Positions 46,694 through 60,102 are shown, counted from the first letter of the stretch. The stretch: DNA of 64,000 bases from Macropodus opercularis (GCA_030770545.1 CM061097.1:19858501-19922500), one strand, 5' to 3'. The notes: generated from the letters alone by a model not told the origin. Program-made: numbers and translations.

Positions 46694-49600
46694 ATTTCAG
46701 CGCAGTGGCAGTGATTAACTTTATGAATAACTTTAGTTGTATGGCATTATTCACTAGCCAGAAAAAGAAATTCTATTTTATCTGAAACAGAATTTTACAG
46801 AATAATCTGATGAAATTTTTTGGAATGAGCCACAATCGCCTCCTGTTTCCTCTGTCACTCTGTTGCTTTGATCGCCAAAGCCACAGTGGGAGTTGTCACA
46901 GCTCACTATGGTTCCCTTGTTGAGGAACGTTTACTGGTCAGGAGGTTTCACATCAGCAGCAGTTCATAGGCGGCTCCGTTGCAGTAGCCCTGGTTTTCTT
47001 TTCTCTCATGTTCTCCTGTGATCATGTGGTTGAATTAGCTGCCAAAACTTCCTCCATCAATGCTTATTATGAAAATGTATGTTCCCAGAGATGCCTTTTG
47101 TTGGTTTACATATTGAATCACATTAATAATGATGAATCAGAAAATTTGCACCGTGCGTTAGACAGCATATTATGGAAAGAGTGGACAACACCTTGAGGCT
47201 TGTTTGGTTTGCAAATGACTTGTTATATTGCTCAGGTTGAATATACACAGTTTTAATATTGTTGACAAGAGTATTCTGACCTTCTATGAGGCAGTGGGAT
47301 CTACCATGTGCCCAAACTGGAGCTTGAACTGTGTAGAAAGCTGCATGTGTTGTTTTTCCCTGACAGGAAAATGCTGGCACTAGTGGGATTGCTGCGCGTG
47401 TGTGTGTGTGTGTGATTGGTTGAGAGTATATTGTAGCAAGTAGCTAAACTGTCACCACTAACACTGGCACAGATTTCTGATTACTCTGAGAGAACAGAGC
47501 AGCATATTGGCTTTTTACTGCATCGAGGATTTGGCTCATAGAGACGGTTTGATGAATGTCTTGACACATCTGTGACCATTATTTTAGAACACTCCAGAAA
47601 AATCAATAGTGTTTGCTCCGGCTGCCTGAGGCAATGATATCCATGAATGCTTTATTTACCTCTTTATGCGTGAAGATTTGAAGAGCTATTCTGCGCTGAC
47701 TAATGAATGAACTGCCCTGCCAAACGTTCTATGCTATGGTGCACAAGAATATCTAATCGCTTTCAAATGTCACACTGACTGTCTTCCATTCATATTCCCT
47801 TCACCCGTACTTCATCAATAATAGGTAAGGAGAGAGCTCTCTGGAGGCGCAGCGGGGAGAACGCGTGTCCCTCTGCCCCTGCGAGGGCCCACGGAGGTCT
47901 GCAGGCAAGAACAGTGGCTCGCCCTGTTACACAGTTTCTCTCAGTTAATGAAGCAGATGTCAGTTAGGCCAAAGGAGGTCCTCCTTGGTGCACTGAGTTT
48001 AGAACCAAATCAGGGCCCACCTCTATAATTGGCACCTGATGTGTCGGATGAGCTCGGCACGCTGACATTCATTACACTTAATAATGCACTCTAGGTTCCA
48101 CGCGGCCCTCTCTAACCAGCTGTCTGCTCACAAGCCTAATTCCATTGGGCTTCAAAGCTGGAGTGTCGGGCATTGCTTTTGACACGTCAGCGCTCGGCGG
48201 CGGAGGAACATGCGAGTGCGAGCTATTTGTCGACCGGGCTGTCCTTCCTGCCTGGCCCTCCATCACTCCCCAGAACTGGCGAGACCCGTGTTTTGCTGAA
48301 GAGTGATTTCCTCCAGCCTCATGTAGATATTCCCAAGGTACAGGCAGCTCTTTGAGAAGAATGTGTGATTATGGCTGGCTGTCATGTGGGCAGCATCAAG
48401 ACAGCCTTATCTGGCTGAAGCGCAGGTGTGCTACTTGTGAGCCACGCTGTGTCCTGCTGCCAATCAGAGCCCAGTGGGGGACGTCCCTGCCAGGACGCAG
48501 TCACGTGTGCCGAGTCCCGAACACTCTGCTGGCAGTGGTGGACCAGTCTGTTCTCTCCAATCAGGTTTGAGTTCCCCTGTATTGCTGTATGTGCAGGATG
48601 CGTGTCTGGGGAGAGCCAGGTTCCTTCAGCTCAACGATCACAGCCCTGGCTCCACTGCTGAAGGCTCACATTCTGCCAGTCCACGTTTTACTGGCTGGCC
48701 AGGAAGAGGGAAGTGTGCAACGTCTTGCCGTTCATCCTTAGCTGCTGTGTGCAAAAAACGATCTGCGGTTGAAAATTATTTTTAATGCAGATTAACACAG
48801 AACACACAAACGTCCTTTATTCAGGGTGCGCTGGCACTGAATATTGGCTGAGAAGCAACAGGGGAGACTTGTGGCTCCTCCTCTGCTTAAACGAATCAGG
48901 CATTCAACAGAAACAGGCAGGAAGAGGCGGGATACTAGTCACTGAGAAACGAGGACTCAGCAAAGTGAGAAATCCTAAATGGGAAGAATGTTTTTATATT
49001 CTTATACGTTCAGTGTAGCCAGCAGTGCAGTGCTGGGCTGAAAGGAAGGAGCAGTATAGTTTATATGGTGCCCTGTCCTTTTGGTGTGATCAACACAAGA
49101 ACGCCGCCGCTTCCACATGGTTGTGAAGTCAAACACTGCCCATTTTAAGTGTGACTGTCTTGATTTTAACTCCACATGTGGCCAAACGCTGCGGATTCAA
49201 GGGGAGATGAGGAACAGCCTGGCTCTTTGTATCTGTACGTCTGATCACAGCATGAGACAACTCTGCAGCTGCATGGACTGAAGTCTGACAAGACACTGAG
49301 TCCTTGTCAACCTACTCACCCACTTTCACCCAGTTATGACAGAAGCCAGGCTTTTGCAAAGCAGGTGTTTGACTGGGTCTTTTGTTCTCTGGCGGTTGTG
49401 TGGAATTCGGGAGCCTTATTTTAAGTACATTCATGTAGCTGAGATAAGATCAACAGCTCGGTTCCCGAAAGCTTTGTCACAATAACAGGGATGTCAACTG
49501 TGAGGAAATTTGCATGTTGAGCTTTCTCAACCTCTTCACATCACAGCACAGAAACACACTAAAACGCTGAAGCCTGTTTCCAGGTTGCGTTCACAATGAA

Positions 49601-50182
49601 CTGGAGTAATCTGAGATTGAAGCGAGATGACAAAGATAATTAGGTAAAAGCAGTTAATGGTTAAGTAGTTTTAAATTGGTATAAATCCATTTTACCAGCC
49701 TTCTTCCATCGTTCTTCACATTTATGGCCATTAGCTGACCAGTGGGACATCAGTGGTAGAGGCTGTGTGGATACGACAACTTTAGCATAAGGTTGGGTGG
49801 GTTGTGTGTGTAGCAGTCCAGTGTTTGTTCTATTAAACCTCATACGTGGCACATTCCAGGTATATGAGCTTGAGTTTGGCGAATGCTGCCGTTACCAGGG
49901 CGACAAGAAGGACATTGTAACCTGACTTCCTCGGTGTCATATGTAGAATTTGGTGATGACACTGTCCTATAGCAGCTCTGGAAAATGGTATCAGTGAAAT
50001 CTTTCTCTCCACCGCCACGTTATCTAATTAATGAGCTGCTGCCTTTGGATTCAACGACCAAGTACTTTGCACGTCAGTGTTTATTGTGCCTCACCAGTCA
50101 CTGTGTGCCTGAGACGCCACGTGTCCAATTATAGCTTTAGAAAATTAAGAATTTGGTTTACTGGTTGGACGTGAAGGCAGCT

Positions 50183-50208
50183 GGGGGGCAGTGGGGGGGC
50201 AGTGGGGG
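50183..50208 (+). other. Triple G-run, G-quadruplex potential
   Basis: G runs of 6, 7 and 5 are separated by two identical CAGT loops. The seven-G run can supply two tracts, so a three-tetrad quadruplex can be drawn. The GGGGGGCAGT-like unit also looks like a small tandem duplication. Confidence 0.5.
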
Positions 50209-53200
50209 CCTGTTGCTCACCTGTACTGTAGATTAACACCTTCTTCATATTAACCTCACCCACAATTGACCTTGTGAGTTTTAATGCATTTATGTGGACT
50301 CGCTAAATGTATTTATTTACATTTAACTATAACTAATTATATATTGTTAATTTAGTCCATGAGAAAAGATTTTTCCTGGCAGAGTGGAATTAGAAGGGAT
50401 CTAATGATGTTCATTCTAATGAAGCTCCGTGTGTGTGCCTGTAAGTACACCTGATGAAGGCAAGACCGTAATCATTTTCATTTACTTAAAGTGTTACTAC
50501 AGTATACGATCACACTGTAGCATTTTTTGTTTGATCAACAAGCAATTAGGTTTATTGCAGGCACAACGCATGCAACCTCAAAGGAGGATTTTATGGATTT
50601 AACTGTAATCAATTTATTTCAATCTGGGCTATTCAGAAGGAAAATGGCTCACATTACAATGATGCATTAGGTATGTATTCATTAAGGAGAGAGAGGCAAA
50701 TGATAGCTGAATGTCTTGTGGCAGTATGATCATTGAGAGAAAGAAATCAGATGCATTTTTGTCTCAGATATTGAACTGCACAATAAAGGCTGTCAGCATA
50801 TTCTGGGCAAAGTGGAGCAGCTGAGACAAAGCAGAGATGAGAGGCGTAGATAATGACTAGTGTTGTTTTATTCATCTGCGGCAATGAATACTGACCAGTG
50901 TTTGTTTGTGTTGAACTCATTGTGTTTGCAGTCAGAACTGTGACTCTGTGAGTATGTAATTAATTCCCTCCTGACTGCCAGCCAGCACTGGCCTCTGACG
51001 TACAGGGAGGGAAATCGAGTGTGGTTTGTACTGTCAACACTCCGCAGAATACAGTTGTTTAGGTGACCTCTGACCTCTTTGAAGAAAGATTTGGAGTCCA
51101 GTTTTCAAACTTTGCAGAAATAAACACTCTACACAACTGAAAATATTAAAATCTACAGTAGCCCAGTTTCATAACATAATCATTAAATAGCTCTGTGGTA
51201 TATCAAGTTTCAAAAGACAGACTCTACATATAATCCACAACTGGCAGGTTGTGCATTAGTGTCTTTACAAGTTTAATATCACATTTCTGTACTTCACTCT
51301 GATTTAACGTTTTGTTCCAAATTTACAATTTGCAGTTAAATATCACCTCCCAGGAGTCTAAGTCAATACTCGGCCTCCGTGGGGAGAACGATCATCCCAC
51401 GTTGTCGGGGAGAGAGCAAACTTTTCATTAAAGAGCAGGCGGAGTGAAACATTCTCGCAGTTTCAGTAGTGCTCTGCGCTTGATGGGAAGCTCAATGAAA
51501 TATGCAGCGGCACATTTAGATGTACGGTAGATTAGTCAGTTTGCAACAATAAAAATCTGCTGTGCATTGAATTTTCTGTTTTAAACACTGAATGGTGGTA
51601 TCAACACAGAAAATGAGACCTTGATACTGATGGAGCAGGCAGCTCTTCTACCCCTCACACAGAACTGACTCCTGGAAGCTCAATCGAATGGGAATAATAC
51701 TGTAGATATATACTCACACGCCAGTTCTCTCCAAACAGAAGTGCAATCCAAAGATCGGACGTACATCTTTTAGTTGCGGCGTTTGCTCTCGACTGGCTGC
51801 AGAGTGAGCAGCCTTGATGAAACAGTCGTGCCCTTTGTGTACTTTTGCCCTCTGTTAAACTTGGCAGTGAGCAGCGCTTTCAAGTCTGCTGAATGTGGGT
51901 CACACTGCGCTCCGCTTGTGGTCTCTGTGGTCTTGCTCTGCATAAATAGCAGCACATCAGTAGCTACTTCAAACAGGCTCCACAGGGATGAGACACGTCT
52001 CTCTGTGCCAACCGTTGGTGTACACTTACTCGTTTCTTTATCTTAATCAACCGGTGTCTTGTTTTTTGGACACTCGCAGAATTGCTAACTTGACCCAAAC
52101 CTTGGGTGGGTTTTATTGAGTACAGGTGTCTGGTATAAAGACAGATTCACAGTCATAGCTGAAACCTGTCTTCACCTCCTACTGTATCTGTCTCCGTGCA
52201 GGATAATGAGGCTGTCGGTGGAGCGGTAATGTTGAGTAAGTGGGGATGCTCTCAAGGTTCTTGTTAAATGTCAGTGAAATGGAGTAAAACCTTTGGCAAA
52301 GCTTTCCACAGCAACTTGAGGTGAGCATATGAGCCCTTTCTTGAAAACATCTTTGTCTGTCATGGTAGACGGCTCCCGTGCTGCTATTAAACTGCCTTCA
52401 GGAGACAGTTTGAGACAGAGACTGTTCATCGCTGCACGGCTGCCGCTCTTCATGACATTATACAGGAAGCTGAACTTAATGCGAAGGTCAAAGATGACAA
52501 GCTCAAGATGGAAATCCAGCAGAAGTTCAATGTTTAGTGGTGGACAGTTGAAGCGCTGAATGAAAAAAAAATATCACAAGGATTAACAAAATGGCAACAC
52601 GGAACGTGATTATTGCTTGTTTTACAGGTTGAGTGCGGCAGCAAGATACAGAAAGCTGCATCTCTGCTCCATTACAGTTTCAAATTAATGGGCCCAGCTG
52701 TTTAAAATGTAGTGAAGCGAACCGATTCTTAGATTAATTACTCTCTGTGCATGTTAAATAAAGTAGCTGCACAAAAACATGTTTGACTCAGAGTTCACAG
52801 AAAGTAGATTGGCCTCTGTTGGCATAGAGACAGTCTCTCGCACTTCCTGCTGAACTGGAGAATTACCATAGAAACCTAAAATCAGACAAAACTTTGACTT
52901 TACAACTATTTGTGTGTTACTTAAATCACCGTTACAATTCTAACAAAAAATCACAATGTATCATCTCCCTGTACAGTAAGTTGCTTTCCCAGGCGTTGAA
53001 ACAATAATTCTCTGCCATTTCTTCCAGTCTGGGGTTTCAGCTCTTTACAGTACTTCACAGTAACCAGTCACTGAAGGTCAGGTCAGGTCACCAGTCTATC
53101 TCAGAGGTAACATACATGATAAAAGACTTTACATTGGCCAGTATGTCCCATGCGATTACATCTACAGTAAAGGTACATCACACACTCGGCAGCTCATTGC

Positions 53201-53437
53201 CCATCTGTGTGTCACTGTGACCAGTAGTGGTGCCTTATTATTAGATGGGAGGTCATTAGCTGGCGAGCGATGAGGTGAGACGTTTCTGTTGATCATGTCA
53301 TATGATCATATCTCATGGTGAGAGCAGCCAACCATGTTGTTCCTCCTCTGAGACCCAATGGCGAAACAGACTTTACAGCATGGTTTCATGCAGCACCTTT
53401 GTGGACTAACACGGTTCTCTGATCTGCATCATGGCGT

Positions 53438-53705
53438 CAATTGAATTGATTTAAATTCAGTTTTATTTGCATAGCTTCAATTTACAACAAAGGTAATCTT
53501 GAGGCATTTTACAACAGTTAAACCTTTATTAAGATAAACCTTTATTCGTGGGTAAATTTCCTTCATTGGAAAACAAGGCAAGACTCTGAGAAAGGATGCT
53601 TCTAATTTTAGCAATATCCGCAAAGTAGAGACCTTGGTCAAAGCTGACACCAAGGTTCCTCAGAGTAGAACCTGAAGCTGGCGTTATGTCATCTAGAGTA
53701 GTAGA
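53438..53705 (-). mobile_element. L2-type LINE fragment, internally deleted
   Basis: The left end has CAATTGAATTGAT followed by TTTTATTTGCATAGCTTCAA, a diverged 3' terminus. After about 80 bp it jumps to RT C-terminal coding sequence (about 53582-53700). On the - strand this reads LDDITPASGSTLRNLGVSFD and then IAKIRSILSQS, matching the copy at 2691-4543 except that about 17 codons between these blocks are missing. Two deletions (3' UTR to RT, and within the RT) show old decay. Confidence 0.8.
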
Positions 53706-55424
53706 CAGTGCATGAGGTTTGCACACAGAATAATTGGATGGACAGGAAATAACCAAACTAGTGTGCGTGTAATAGAAAATCACAGATTTAACCCTGATCT
53801 GTTGTTTGTACACACAAGGGCTTCTTTTCCAGTTTGTGAGGTCAGTGTCAGTAAAAAAATAAAGCTGCTCTTCTCATCTACTTCCTTTGACAGCCGTGCT
53901 ATAAAGAAGATGCTTTTCTCCTCTTTGAGATGCTTTCCCAGACACACTTTACCAGATTTCACTCTGTCTCTGTGTCATTCAAGTCTGTGCTGACTCGGCA
54001 CTCCTCCTCAGAGAGTTGAGACATCCACAGAGCCCCCCCCTCCCCTTGCTTTGTCTCTCTTTGTCTGCCTCCGTCAGCTTTTTTTCTACTTCATATGTGA
54101 TACAGGATCAGGGTTTAAGCAGGCTGCAGCACCAGTCGACTTTGAAACAGCATATTTGGTGGCAGTGGGCTGGTTGGTAGGGCTCTTCTCAACTGCTGGG
54201 ACCAAGCTCAGAGAACAGGCAAGGTCAGATGCACAAGTATTCACTCGCACATGACAACAAACCCGCATTTTCCAGCCTAATTAGCATTAATCACTGGCCC
54301 TTTTGTAAATGCTGCTGGCTGCCAATTACCAATGATTACGCACTATTAGCTGCTGGGAAGGTGACGGGGGTCAAGGCTGGTCCTTTTCTCTGGTCATTAT
54401 TCAGTTGAAATCTACATGGTAATAACGTTGGAAAAACCTTTTCCCACAAATTTATGATAATGACCATTTAGCTAGAAATGTGCCTCCGTAAATTGGAGCC
54501 TCATTCAGCGACGTCAACATCACACGTTGATTTACGTGATTGTTTTGTCTGAACTCTGATGAAGAATGGTGTGAAAATGATCCTGTTGAATGGAGTCACG
54601 CTCTTCATCTCAATACAAATAAAATGTAGTTACATTACCACTGTTACTATTACTGCCGAGTAATCGCGTCACTTGGAAATAAATGCATTTCCTCTGTATG
54701 TGTTTTTAGCACATACTGGAGCATTTTGTTGGATTTTCATTATTCTGATCATCATGGAACTGATAACTTTGAATTATAACCATGTTATTCGACATGGTGC
54801 TGTGCATTTTTGATGTACATGGGATTCAACAGGTATACTTCACTTCCCTTAATGCACTAAAATGCTGTCTAATATTCATGTGATACATTTTAAATAGTAT
54901 CTATTTTCTGATTATACATTTTGTTGCTCTGTTTCTAGCTCTGGATGAGCCTTTTATAGCTGCCATGTTTCATATATGCACATGATGTGTTGGTTCCAGA
55001 TGAGGTACTGTAACAACCTACTGATGCACAGAAACAAACCACTTAGCTCATAAAAATTCCCACTGGTACAGACCTTATTTTGTTGAGTCATTTTGTGACA
55101 TGATGTCAGTTTGACTGGTTTCGCATGGAGTGGGTTTGCACACTACAAAATGGAAAGGGAAAGATCTCACAAACTGAAGCCCAGTGATTCCGGCGGGTTC
55201 TTTCATGCCGTAGTTCACGGTAGATGAAGATCCAGTTTACACATCCAGCCTGTATAGAGCAACACGAAGAGTCCAGTTTTCACTACCCTTTATATTCTTG
55301 TCTCCACCTGCTACTGAAAACTTAGATGTCTCAAAAGTACACGTATGATAGATGATGTACATACTGTCTACCTTACTGATACTAGTCAACCCATTCAAAC
55401 ACAGTCACACACTGCTCCTGGAGC
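53706..55424. other. Intronic stretch, no gene recognised
   Basis: No exon is recognised. A C-run (about 54033-54042) and a homeodomain-site cluster at 54270-54430 are noted. One TACTGTA word occurs at 55016-55022. Confidence 0.4.
54270..54430. promoter_or_regulatory. Candidate conserved non-coding element
   Basis: CCTAATTAGCATTAATCAC (54276-54294) is followed by CCAATTACCAATGATTACG (54322-54340), CACTATTAGC and, further on, GGTCATTATTCAG. Four or more TAAT/ATTA cores fall within 80 bases beside balanced, non-repetitive sequence. Motif density is the only support. Confidence 0.28.
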
Positions 55425-55530
55425 TGCTTTGCCTGACCTGACTTACATGCGGCAGCTTGGTTTAGTGTCTTGCCCAGTAACATGTTGACACGTGAACAGA
55501 GGAGCAGGGAATCGAACCAGCGATTTGTGT
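55425..55530 (-). mobile_element. tRNA-derived SINE-like repeat fragment
   Basis: The + strand reads TTAGTGTCTTGCCCAGTAAC and then GGGAATCGAACCAGCG. Reversed, GGAATCGAACC (55508-55518) becomes GGTTCGATTCC, a perfect Pol III B box. The GTGTCTTGCCCA phrase beside an inverted B box is a common interspersed arrangement in fish genomes. There is no complete A box or cloverleaf, so it is not a tRNA gene. The family name is not assigned. Confidence 0.6.
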
Positions 55531-58500
55531 TGATGTGTTCATATTCCATGTAGTTATGACTTTCTAACCACGTGCCCTCATAGTGTGTCTTCACCTCAGT
55601 CCCACCACAGAGTAAAGTCACATCTAAGACATAAATATACAATATGCTTTACTGGTGCACTATAGAAAAACATTATCCTCCCTTCATCAAATCCAACAAA
55701 ATAAATAAACAACAGTGAGCAGTTGTCTCGAAACCATAACTGAACCGAGTCAACAAGTATTTGCAATTTTGTTGAACTTCCTTCAAAGCAATAACCCCTT
55801 GAAGTAGCTTCATCCCTTGAGATGGGTGAGTTAAAAAGAGACCTGTCAATCATCTATTGTCTCTGTACTCCCAGTTGAAATTATACAGTACATCTCCTCA
55901 GCAATATGCCTATTCAGCGTTGCCAGATTACAATAGGCAAAGTGAAACTAGTGGGCTGGCGTTGCCTGGCGACTGTCATTTTTGCCTTTTCGGTGGGCTC
56001 GTTTTCTCTCAGCCTGCCGGATATACTTCATCCTTTGTCAGTGGTTCCCAATGTGGAGAAGGCGATAGTGGTAGATAGGAATAGGAATCACCCCCGTCCC
56101 TTTCACAAATCGATCAAAGATGTAGCTCATGTGTTTTTTATTAATTTTTTTTATCTTTGGTGAAACAGGGGAACACTAGAGAGAATCTGTCTGACACTGA
56201 CCCACTGAGATCAAAACCTGACTTTGCTGTTGATGTTTGAGATGGATGAATTACGTTCTGCTGTCAAACTGCACTGGGTCTGTTGTGGAAATATCCTGAC
56301 ATCTCATTTGCATTTTGCTGGTTACCCTAAAAAAAAAAAAAAAATCCTGAAGAAATTAAAAACCAACTCAGCAATATGTCGCGCTTCATCAGTAGATGTT
56401 TTCTTCGTTTTTCCCTTAAAATCGTTCCACATTGGAAGTAATTGAATTGTTGACTGGCTTTTTCTGACATAAAAATATGGAAGCAATCCAAATCTTAATG
56501 ACACACACTCTGTTAATAGGCTTAAAACATTTGCTTATCTTCTTAACTGCTTAATAAAGAGGGAGAGCTATGCCCTCCGTTAAGGATGCAGCGCAGAGCT
56601 GTGGAGGAAAAAAGAGATAAATAAATAATGGGAGCAGAAGGCAAAGGGGGGATTTCAGACTCATTTGCATTGGACAATTGATTTCTTGCAACTACCCTGT
56701 CCACAGTGTCAGTCATTCCCTCTTTTGAGTTTTAATTAAATCCCCGACTGAGTTCTGTTCGAATTTCTGATTTGAAGCCGCAGTCAATAGCAGCAAAGTG
56801 TCCAAAGATTGGGCCTTGTTCACTGAATCAATTCCAACAATGCTTCCAGGCCTGTGCCTCTGCAGAGGGAGTCAGCTACACAATGAGTGTCAGAGGAGAT
56901 AATATCTACCCGCTTGTAACCCATCCCTGCTGGGGGGAACCCTCCACCACAGGCATGGCATCAGTTCTCCTTCCACCTCTCGATACGATCTCATTTTACA
57001 GAATTATTATGTGTTGCCATTCATAATGGATGCAAATCCAGACTCCATTCACACGTTAAAATAGAGAATAACATGCAAATCTACAGGACTGCGTGGTTGT
57101 TCCCCTGCATTGCATGATAATCACATACACATGAACGTATTACATGTATATATTTACACACACATGATAGAATATGCACAATTCATTCAATATAAACATG
57201 CATGTATATAGGATATTCAGTCTAAATATACATTTCATGCTGACTCCTTCACTACACAGTTTTAAGTTTAATTTCATGCTGCATAGATCGTTTTCCCATC
57301 AATCTATGCTCAGTTGCCCAAAATAAAAATAGAACTTGGACATTTTAGAAATCTGAAGAACTCTTAACAGTCACCAGAGCCTTTCTCGTGGTTTTGAATT
57401 GACTCCAGGTGCCTCCAGTTTGGTATAATTGTTCTTCAAAAAATACTGTATTGTATTTACAATTCCCACAGTACTGCATATTACAGCAATAACAATAATC
57501 TGCTAAAGATGTGTTTGCAAGTGACCTCACAAATTTGGAACCTGTCATTTAGTAAACCAGAAGAAGAAACCACAAAGGTTTGCTGCCCCCTCAATGCGCA
57601 TCTCATCAGCAGCCCAACGGGATCTGTGAAGGAAGCCTACTCCGGAACACACGCAACCTCACTGTGGAGGCAGTTCCCCTTGAAGAAGAGGTCCAGGACA
57701 ACACTGGGGTGGCTCTGGTATCTGGTTATCACTTCATAAGAGATCTGTGGAGAGACCATCCCAGTTAACCCGATGGAGCTTGAGACAATCTATCAAGAAA
57801 ATTAGACTAAATCTGCGAGTAGCTTGCAGCAACTGATACAAGTTGTAAGTGCTGGAACTTCTCCATCTAAAAAAATAATGTTTGTAATAGGACTTTGTTA
57901 ATAAAGGATTATAATTAATAAATGCAAAAAACTAGCAAACCATATTAAGTCATCAACCTAAACGGCCAATTTATACATCTCTACTTCCCAAAGCCACCCA
58001 CCACATGTGAAGACCAATCTGATAAATACTGCAAATCTGCCAGTGATAAACACCGGTCGTTGAAGTTCTGTATGCGACGTACGGGGCTTAGACAAACGTC
58101 TGGGTTGTACAGTATGTGAAGAGAAGCCATCGGGACCCAGGTGCCTGTTTCTGCTCATTAGGCCTCACCTCTATTAGGTTCAGTGTTGCATTTCTAATGG
58201 AATGAGACAGAGAGCAACGTCTTTCATTTCACATTTCGCATTCTTTTGCACAGCAAAGATATCTGTCAGATTATAAACTCCAATTTGGTGTGAGGTCAAA
58301 TGAAATATTAACAAGGGCCTCCAGCTAACCACCCCATCAATGAAATGATATATTCATAAATAAATGGGACGAAGCTGACAGCTAAAAGACGAAACGCTTC
58401 ATTGCAGTGATATTGGCATGTTGAGTTTGCTGAATATTAAGGTTTGCTTTCTTCGGTTTGAGCAGGCAAAAGAAATCAGGTGGAAGAAAAAGTTTATTTG

Positions 58501-60029
58501 TGCCAAAAATTAATAAATAGTCAGTCCCATCAGTTATATGTAATGAACTAATTAACTCAAAACATCTATGTTCAAAAGACCAATTTACCATATAAAGTAG
58601 CAAAGCAAACCAAGCCAAATTCCCCCATGGAGGTGGAAGCCCCTTCCTGTGTAAAATGTACATTAAGCATTGCACATTAAAATGTTGTGTATATTTAGGC
58701 ACAAGTCATGAAGGCTTTAGGGGCCACACAGTAAAATTCAGTGGCAAGGGAAACATCAGTGCATGGATAGAAAACCATCTACAGCTCTGAATGTTCCCAG
58801 AGGTACCATGAACAGTGGGAACTACACCTTACTACAAATGTCTGTGAGGACAAAAGTGACAATAAAAGCCTTGGCCAGAAACCCGTCAGTCTCACTAACT
58901 AAGCCACAGGAATTCTCCAGAGACATGGAAGAGAATGCTGGAAGGCCAATGATCAGACCTCATCTGATTATCAACAAACTGCATTGACAGAGTCAACTAT
59001 GGCCTGTGTGACACTTTTCCCATCTGACCATTTTGCCACATTTGCCTCCAGGTTGTTCTCTTTGGTCAATACTAATTCCTGCATCTGTGCACTTAAGTCT
59101 GAGGTGGTTTTCTTTTACGGGACGCTGTGCCTCATAGTCCAGTCAGTGTTTCTCTGTGTGAAGCTTAAATCGGTATAAGCCTAAAGACTCAAACAACCAA
59201 AAACAACCAAACCAAAAACGAACAAATCAACAGATCCAGAAGGAATCCCTGCCTCTGGGTCTGAGTGAAGTGGTGGAAGCACCTCGAGTTTTTCTTAAGA
59301 GAATAAAACTATGTTAAATAAGATCCATCAGAGCCACCTCTGCACTGGTTTAGAGGCCATTTCCCCTGTGTCCCACTGCAGGTCCTCCATGGCCCCATCA
59401 GCGTGGAGATAAATTAGCTCTAACCGTTCAGATCTCATCGTCTGGATTTAATTTACCTCACGACTGCTGTGCACTCGTCTGACATCAGACGCCTGCGGTG
59501 AGCTGAGCAGGGAGGTGGAGGGTTGAGCGGGGAGGCATGCGTTTGCAAAATGAATCCTGGGTTTGACAAGTTCTAGCATCAAGCCTCTGTCTCACTGACA
59601 GGGAAAATGAGTTTGAATAGGAGCTTTGTCAGGCAGTCACAGTCAGTAATTAGTTTCTGGCTTTTCCATTTGACTGTACCGGAGACAGTACAGATAACAC
59701 TTAAGGCACTTGCCATCACTGAAAGAGTGATCAAAGCCCCTCAGAGAGGCCGTCACGTCTCATTCTTCAGCTGAGCCAGTTTGTTTTTGCTGTAGTTCAG
59801 CTCTGTTGCTGTGTGTTTAGAAGGTGTCCCACTGACGTAGCTTTCCTCCGGGCATCCCTCTCACAGTCCGGCTTGCAAGGTGCACGTACTGTAGGTATAC
59901 TGACACTAGACCAGTATCACTTCGGCTCAGTTATTTCTTGCTTTAATCAATGCACAGGACAAGCCGCAGGTGATGGTTAAGGAGAGATTTTCCGAGATTA
60001 GAGACACGTATGCTGTGAAAAGTGTAAGA
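55531..60029. other. 4.5 kb intronic stretch, no gene recognised
   Basis: No exon is securely recognised. An A-run sits at about 56331-56343. Two stretches (57540-57790 and 58763-58990) have faint resemblance to Tc1-like transposase segments, too weak to call. Four TACTGTA/TACAGTA words are present (55884, 57444, 58108 and 59887). Confidence 0.4.
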
Positions 60030-60102
60030 CCATCCCCACACAAAGGCACCTGAGTGAGCCAGGAATCAAACCCAGGTCCTTCCCGTGAGGCAGCGGTGCT
60101 AC
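60030..60102 (-). mobile_element. SINE tRNA-like head fragment
   Basis: On the - strand the block reads AGCACCGCTGCCTCACGGGA, then GGACCTGGGTTTGATTCCTG and TCAGGTGCCTTTGTGTGGGG. It contains the B box GGTTTGATTCC (+ strand 60062-60072). This is the head region of the common fish SINE-like repeat, possibly the same group as the copy at 1480-1745. The A-box side is cut off near 60102. Too incomplete for a tRNA gene. Confidence 0.65.

Larger units (their letters stand above)
46309..53437. other. 7.1 kb intronic stretch, no gene recognised
   Basis: No exon is securely recognised. Contents are a GTT/GCT trinucleotide stretch (46662-46693), a short GT repeat (about 47399-47414), a somewhat GC- and CpG-richer zone at about 47820-48660, a triple G-run (50183-50208) and an open stretch near 52330-52556 ending in an A-run. 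Eight TACTGTA/TACAGTA words lie between 50224 and 53169. Confidence 0.4.

Noticed and set aside
46326..46754. 142-codon open frame on the - strand
   Set aside because: Its Asn/Ser-rich part is only the translation of the GTT/GCT microsatellite at 46662-46693, and the rest has no recognisable motif.
55508..55518. Perfect inverted Pol III B box, possible tRNA gene
   Set aside because: No acceptor stem, anticodon arm or complete A box can be drawn around it. The flanking phrase is that of a fish SINE-like repeat.
57540..57790. Stretch resembling the C-terminal end of a Tc1-like element (RDLWRDHP-type phrase)
   Set aside because: Only a few residues match, and neither inverted repeats nor a TA duplication could be located.
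58763..58990. Open frame with faint similarity to a Tc1-type transposase segment
   Set aside because: The resemblance is limited to a phrase like VTIKALARNPSVSLTK; no DDE motif, helix-turn-helix region or terminal inverted repeat was found.
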